Assembly (NCBI GenBank): GCA_902806575.1
Contig: CADCXD010000011.1
Location: forward strand, 1,302,001 to 1,366,000
Direction of reading: 5' to 3'
DNA: 64,000 nt
Origin: Jackrogersella multiformis
Lineage: Eukaryota; Ascomycota; Sordariomycetes; Xylariales; Hypoxylaceae
Positions 58,840 through 64,000 of the stretch are shown one piece after another (position 1 is the stretch's first letter; each line of letters begins with the position of its first letter). The position numbers and the translations under genes were made by a program. Under the pieces are notes generated by a model that saw only the letters and a list, made by a program, of their open reading frames with translations, was not told where the DNA came from and made no database searches.

Positions 58840-59763
58840 ATGGCTTTAAACCCTACTTCTCGACGCCTCGACTGGAAGCCAATCCGTCCTAGCCCACTTC
58901 ATAAATCTTGGACTCCTGAAGAGTTACCAAGTTACCAGGAACACATTGAGGATATAACCAACCCCTTTGAGCAAACCAATCCCTTTCAGCCATCCAATCC
59001 CTTCGAACAGTCCAATCCATTTCAGCCATCCAATCCCTTTGAACAGTCCAATCCCATCCAACAATTCAGTCCATTCGAACAATTCAGTACTTTCGAACAA
59101 TTAAGTCCGGTCCAACCATTCAATCCGTTCCAACCAGGCAATCACTTTCAGGAGCCAAGCGAAACGTACAGTCCTCGGCATGACATAGAAATGACGGATG
59201 CGCCTCCACTTGAAACGGATCATTTCAATATAGAAGAAACTGGTTTCAACTTCGAAGAACCCTCAACCACTAGGGACCCTAATGAGATGATCTGGGAACC
59301 TGGCCCACCTAGCATCGACTCGGTCACAACTAACGTCGACTCGATCACAACGAACATCAACGATGAGTTTAAGAATTGTTTCGACCCTAGCCAAGACCTC
59401 AGGAGATTCATATTTTGTCGCAATAATATGCTCCCCCCTAGGCGCACACACCGACTCTCCAAGCAACGCGTACAATGCAAATCCAGCGTAAGTCAACAGC
59501 ACAATTCTATTTTCGTGAAGGAGTCACATCCAGTAATTTCATGGACAAAACTAGACTCACCTTCTAGGGGCCTCAGGTCCACAACCATTATTAATCCCAG
59601 ACCTCGCTGGTTACAGTCGCATCTCCAGTCACAGCGCTATCATTCTCGATATCGACAAGCAGCTGGTCTATCTAGACCCAGCTTTAACTATCAATCATTC
59701 ATAAATCCACGACAGACAAGGGATGGAGATGAAATGGAAGGATTGGAATACAGTAAGCCATAA
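58840..59763 (+). CDS. NPF-repeat protein (candidate EH-domain ligand)
   Basis: Single exon, 307 aa, ATG at 58840. Residues 41-103 are a tandem array of a six-residue unit, (S/T)NPF(E/Q)(Q/P). It contains six exact NPF tripeptides at residues 41, 47, 53, 59, 65 and 95, plus decayed versions (NPI, SPF, STF). NPF is the core ligand of EH domains found in endocytic proteins such as Ede1, Pan1 and End3. The rest is polar and probably disordered: an acidic stretch (residues 115-155), then a basic Arg-rich C-terminal third. No signal peptide or membrane segment. It has no other domain I recognise. A role in endocytosis or membrane traffic is inferred only from the motif. It could also be a lineage-specific low-complexity protein. 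Confidence 0.65.
   Translation: MALNPTSRRLDWKPIRPSPLHKSWTPEELPSYQEHIEDITNPFEQTNPFQPSNPFEQSNPFQPSNPFEQSNPIQQFSPFEQFSTFEQLSPVQPFNPFQPGNHFQEPSETYSPRHDIEMTDAPPLETDHFNIEETGFNFEEPSTTRDPNEMIWEPGPPSIDSVTTNVDSITTNINDEFKNCFDPSQDLRRFIFCRNNMLPPRRTHRLSKQRVQCKSSVSQQHNSIFVKESHPVISWTKLDSPSRGLRSTTIINPRPRWLQSHLQSQRYHSRYRQAAGLSRPSFNYQSFINPRQTRDGDEMEGLEYSKP
58957..59146 (+). repeat. In-frame 18-bp coding tandem repeats (NPF array)
   Basis: DNA encoding the NPF array: 18-bp units such as aatccctttcagccatcc and aatcccttcgaacagtcc alternate, with 36-bp pairs nearly identical. Units decay towards the 3' end. Confidence 0.8.
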
Positions 59764-60830
59764 CCCGATTATGGATAGTACTCATAACTGCCCCTTTCCC
59801 ATTTTGAATAATGCCCCCTTTTCGAATTATTGCATATAAAAAGGATCATGACACTGCTACCTACCGAGGTAGATATATATGCATGCTGGATAAATAATAT
59901 GTCAATGTATACACGGAAGAATGAATCACTTACTTGACGACATCAAAGATCATATCGTGAAGTTTTCAGTCTGTACCTATTGTATGTGAACCTTAGTGAG
60001 ATCGTAATGCTTCCCGCCTAGGTCAGTCATCTCTCTAGATCTAAATCTAACTCTTTTGATGATAGGATCTTGTATACAAAGATCAGGATAATTGTGCAAG
60101 ATGTCTATTAATAACACATTATACTTTATGTCGTTAGATTACTAAAACATATATCCAAAAATTAGCGTCGTAGAATCGGATGGCATATGGCATTATTGGT
60201 ATAACCCGGCCGAGAACTTATCAAAAATAGTTTCCCCACACCAAGTCAATCATGGAGTTGGTGGTGATGGCGGTATTATTGCTCGCCGGCTAAAGTCTCG
60301 ATATCACCCCAGGGGTGGTCTAGCCTCTCGACCTGTTCGGATCCCGGCATGTGGCTTTTCAATCCTAATCTAGGTTCTTCGACAGGCGTTATTCCCATTT
60401 AAGTAGATTTAGCATAGAAAATTAGCAAATACCAGGATATCTTCTTGAAAGACCTGCGAGGAGAGCCGTTCGGTCTATATGAAGGAGACGCGCCTAAGCA
60501 GATACAGAGTAATAACTTGTTAAGTTGACAGAGCCATCTTACAAACACCAGCCATAAATGAGCCTCAAATAGAACAAAGTCATATTTCCCAAAAAAAGAA
60601 AAGAAAAAGAAATACCCGGACAACTTTCTCGGGGTAGCGGCAATATCAGTGTATGGCAAGGAAGCCCAGGTTCCGGGGCAGGCCGATGTCACCTCGCAGT
60701 TCACAGCCATAAAGAGCAATGTAATCATATATTACATCTTCAAGAACTTTCAAATGTGTTGCGAGAATCGTGCTCTCGATTTCATAGCTTACCGTATCCT
60801 CCATTCCCCCTTGAAGGACTGTTGCCAAGT
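59764..60830. other. Intergenic: upstream region of the CE15 gene
   Basis: About 1 kb, no convincing gene. A minus-strand frame (60728-60399) is open but shows no domain. Confidence 0.4.
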
Positions 60831-62397
60831 ATGCCGTCTCCCAAGTGTGCCGCCATTATCGGCACCATTGCTCTCCCATGGTTAGGAATAGCAACCCCAA
60901 CAGCACCAGTAGCGTCAGCAGCACGAGCGGCCGAATGCGCGCCCATCCCGGCCGTGGGCAAGTATCCCACATATCAGCAACTGCCGCTACAGACGACTAT
61001 CCCGGACCCTTTTTTACCGCTAGCGTATACGACGACCGACAGCGAGGGCGGCAGCTCGCCGTCCTTTGCGTCCGACGTAATGGCAGGCAAGGGAAAGAAT
61101 CGGATCCAGACGCCCGAGGAATGGTACCGATGTCGCCAGCCCGAGATCTTGCAGATGCTGCAGGAGTACCAGTAAGTAAGAACGAGATTTGGGGTTTCCC
61201 GAGTACAAAGGTGCCTCCCCATTATTCTACCGAGGCTCTGACGGTGTGCTTGCAGATACGGCTACTACCCGGACCACTCGAAGGAGACGGTCAAGGCGAC
61301 GCGCAGCGGCAACACGGTCAACATCGAAGTAACGGCAGGCGGAAAGACGGGTAAGTTTAGCGCCACGCTGGCGCTCCCGTCGAAGAGCCCCGCGCCCGTG
61401 GTCATCAACATCGGCGGCATGAGCAACCAGCCGTACCTGCAGGCCGGCATCGCCGTCGTCGGCTTCGACTACTCGCGCGTGGCCGCCGACAGCAACGCCA
61501 AGACGGGCGCATTCTGGGATATCTACAATGGACAGGACATCGGTACGCTTGGCCCCTTTCCATACCCGCATTTCCCCTCTCGCATTTCCCCGCTGTGTTA
61601 TTATACTCGTGTTGGTTAGGGGGTTACACGAGGGCTGATAGGTCTAACTCGCGGATAGGGGTTCTCACGGCGTGGGCGTGGGGTTTCCACCGCGTGCTCG
61701 ACGCGCTCAACGCCACGGTCCCGGAGATCGACAGCGGGCGCGTCGGGGTGACGGGGTGTTCGCGGCTGGGCAAAGCGGCGCTCGCGGCGGGGCTCCTCGA
61801 CACGCGCATCACGCTCACGATGCCGATGAGCAGCGGCATCCAGGGGCTCGGGCCGTACCGGTACCACGGGCTGAGCGGGCAGGACGAGACGCTCGAGAAC
61901 AGCAAGAGCGGCGCCGGGTGGTGGACCAACAAGGTGTTAGGGACTTTCGTGAACCACGCCGAGAATCTACCCTACGACGCCCACACCATCGCCGCCGCCA
62001 TCGCTCCACGCGCCTTGGTGATTGATCAAGGCACCGGCGACCAGTTCACCAACAGCAAAGGGACTTCCGTCATTGTATACCCTGCTGCTAAGCTCGTGTA
62101 TGACTGGTTGGGTGTTCCCGACCAGATCGCTATGTCTGTCCGAGGTGGTGGTCACTGCGATATGAGCGGATTGTAAGTGTGCCCCTTTTCTACCCCTTAT
62201 TTTGGCAATGGCCCCACTATAATGTTAGCTTGATCGACTACATTACTGACTTCAACTTTAGCACTAGCGTTCTGCCCTTCGTAACGAAGGTTCTACAGAA
62301 CCAGACTATCACTAAAGACTACAATGATCTAGGTAGTTATGGATCCCCAATGGCGACAACCTATCCCTGGGCTTCCGCTGTGCCCAAAGCAGCTTGA
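60831..62397 (+). CDS. CE15 glucuronoyl methylesterase
   Basis: Secreted esterase that cleaves ester bonds between lignin alcohols and 4-O-methyl-glucuronic acid of xylan. Exons 60831-61171, 61256-61542, 61659-62172 and 62262-62397 give 425 aa with in-phase introns (GTAAGT/TTGCAG, GTACGC/GATAG, GTAAGT/TTTAG). Signal peptide at the N-terminus (AAIIGTIALPWLGIATPTAP). Core features: EWYRCRQPEILQMLQEYQYG, YYP, NIGGMSNQPYLQAGIAVVGF, GVLTAWAWGFHRVLDAL and VGVTGCSRLGKAALAAGLLD. The GCSRxGKA motif is diagnostic, with nucleophile Ser244. His375 in RGGGHCDMSG is the expected catalytic His. The Glu that follows the nucleophile in Cip2-type enzymes (PQESG) is replaced here (PMSSG, Ser267). No CBM1. Convergent with the ZIP gene, 265 bp apart. 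Confidence 0.92.
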
Positions 62398-62662
62398 TTT
62401 TTGCAAAAAAAAAGATTTCGTGGCAGGAGATATCGGAAGTTCCGGGTATGAAAAGGGTCAGAATAGTAAAGGTTGGATTTCGATTTCGATTTCGATAAAA
62501 ATTACACGTGACCAGTAAACTCCAAAGCTATGCGTTAATCTCGTAATTAGAAGAAGGCCATGTCTAAGTCCCTAGGTGAATAACCATAGCAATCCCTTGC
62601 TAGTAATATTTCCATATCCGATAACGCCATCGCCCCTAGAATTCAGTAGTTCGTAAAACGGT

Positions 62663-63960
62663 TCATGCAAAAGCGCCCACGATGGCCATGAGAGTGGCAC
62701 CTGCTAACACTGCAAGGCCGGCATTTCTGCGTTTCTTACCCCTCAAAGACTTATAACTCTTCTCCGTGAGGAAGTCCTCCGCAAGTAGCTGCACCAAGCC
62801 CGCGAACAGAAGCAGGCCGCTCGAGATGGCGTTCATAATACCGATGAAGACGCTGTGGAACAGGATGCCAGCTTCTAGTAATATGCACTGAAGCATGCGT
62901 CGCTTCTGCTCTTCGGGCGTAAGGGGACCTTGGGGCGCCGCTGAGTCGGAATGTCGTCTGGCATGTGTATTTCCATTAGAATGGGTAAGAGGTTGTACGT
63001 CCTCATCCGCTACAGGGTCGAGTTCGTTAAGATTAAGATCGAGGTCCTCATCATGGTCATCAATGACATCGTCGTCCCCTTCATCACTATGATGACTAAA
63101 AGATCTCTTCGTGTTCGGCGGTAGTACAATCCTAGGTGTAGAATCGGGTAATGGCGAGACGTCGGCCATGAGACCCTGACTGGCACCTATATCACCGAGT
63201 GCGATATCCGTAGGTCGGTGGCTCGTGGCTCTCTTTGCTGCTAGGCTACCGTTGGGTTGGGCATTACTATTCTCCTCTTCGACCTCTTCATCGTCCGATT
63301 CCCAGGCATGGTTGTGTGAATGGCCGGCGCCTCTAGTAGTCAGGTATGATTCCATCGCCGCGACTGACAGTACAGAAGCCATGGCTATTAGTCCTGCCAT
63401 GGGTTGATACTGCTCACTAAAGAGCGGCGGTAGGCACGGATCGGTTAGGGACAAAAAGGCGGTGGGAAGGAGGTGGACAAAGGCGGTAGCCATCAGCACA
63501 CCCGTGCCGAAGTGTTGGCTAAGAAAGACAATGGTATTCGCTCGACGAGATTTGGCTGCCTGGCGAGAGAAAAGAGGAAAGCCGCAAGCTATAAAATGCA
63601 CACGATGATAAGCCAACTTGATCTAAAATGAAGGGTAGAATAAGAACCAGGCATGTAAATTTACAATCATACCTAGAACACTCAGGGTAAGAATCAGGAA
63701 TAAGGCGAAGACGTGCAACGGAGTATCATATGCGCCTCTGTCGCCTGATCCGCATGCTGGCCTTTCAGCCTCGGGTTTAGAATTGCCTGAGCCATGTCGT
63801 TTCTCGAGTTCGGCAAGCAGCAGGCGTGTAGGTATTGAAGTCCAGGATATATCTATAAAAAAAATAAAAAAGGAAATTAAGTTAGCGAACTGGTGCGAAA
63901 TTAAAGAACTAAGGATCTGGATTCGAAGCTATTCGTACCTCCCTCATTAGATTCCCCCAT
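62663..63960 (-). CDS. ZIP family zinc/iron transporter
   Basis: Divalent-metal importer of the ZIP family in the plasma or an internal membrane. Exons 63960-63939, 63852-63673 and 63588-62663 give 375 aa; introns of 86 and 84 nt have GTACGA and GTATGA donors and TATAG acceptors, in phase. After a 55-residue leader come LHVFALFLILTLSVLACGFP (TM1), HFGTGVLMATAFVHLLPTAF (TM2, with the metal-binding His of FVHLLP) and MAGLIAMASVLSVAAMESYL (TM3). A long cytosolic loop is His-rich (GHSHNHAW) and strongly acidic (DDDVIDDHDEDLDLN), fitting metal sensing. TM4 has EAGILFHSVFIGIMNAISSG with the conserved His-Ser, followed by further segments and the short C-terminus typical of ZIPs. The tiny first exon (MGESNEG) is supported by phase and splice sites. 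Confidence 0.9.
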
Positions 63961-64000
63961 CTTGACAGTTGCGATGGAAGGATAGGAAGTAGGAAGAGTC

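Overview
The window looks like nuclear DNA of a filamentous ascomycete (Pezizomycotina, most likely a sordariomycete). Genes are split by short introns of about 40-185 nt with GTRNGT donors, a CTAAC-type branch site and a YAG acceptor. The gene set is typical of such fungi: Spt5, a DCAF7/AN11-like WD40 protein, a Cab4-like enzyme, polyamine-type MFS and ZIP transporters, AA9, CE15 and GH3 secreted enzymes. A 3-kb AT-rich island carries an extreme repeat-induced point mutation (RIP) signature. No rRNA, tRNA or CRISPR array was recognised.

Layout. 1-6.6 kb: spt5 (minus, cut by the window edge) and a WD40 gene (minus). 6.6-11.3 kb: a long intergenic stretch holding the RIP island at about 7.47-10.66 kb. 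11.3-13.5 kb: a Cab4-like phosphopantetheine adenylyltransferase and an SDR dehydrogenase, convergent with 44 bp between stop codons. 14.4-16.5 kb: a disrupted multi-pass membrane-protein gene. 16.7-21.5 kb: a small secreted protein (minus) divergent from a long coiled-coil protein that may be Atg28. 21.5-26.3 kb: gene-poor, with decayed remnants of a Myb/SANT-like regulator and a thioesterase. 26.3-29.8 kb: an unrecognised 286-aa protein and an MFS transporter, convergent. 29.8-32.9 kb: gene-poor, with another decayed reading frame. 32.9-40.5 kb: an F-box/ankyrin/RGG protein, an alpha/beta hydrolase and a cupin protein. 40.5-44.9 kb: gene-poor. 44.9-49.0 kb: an FBXO31-like F-box protein and a DUF1769 protein. 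49.2-62.4 kb: an accessory region with a GH3 beta-glucosidase, a 91-aa micro-exon gene, a beta-propeller lectin-like protein, an AA9 lytic polysaccharide monooxygenase, an NPF-repeat protein and a CE15 glucuronoyl esterase. 62.7-64.0 kb: a ZIP metal transporter.

How the parts fit. The right third groups three secreted plant-cell-wall enzymes with complementary roles: AA9 cuts cellulose oxidatively, GH3 finishes oligosaccharides, and CE15 breaks lignin-glucuronoxylan esters. This fits a saprotrophic or plant-associated life. They are separated by unrelated genes, so this is a loose neighbourhood rather than a demonstrated cluster. The left part is mostly housekeeping genes. Between genes, a palindromic motif built on CCTAGG recurs throughout and is absent from the exons I checked; its role is unknown.

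I found no clear new multi-gene system. The least explained items are the NPF-repeat protein, the F-box/ankyrin/RGG protein, the 91-aa micro-exon gene, the CCTAGG motif and the RIP-degraded relics.
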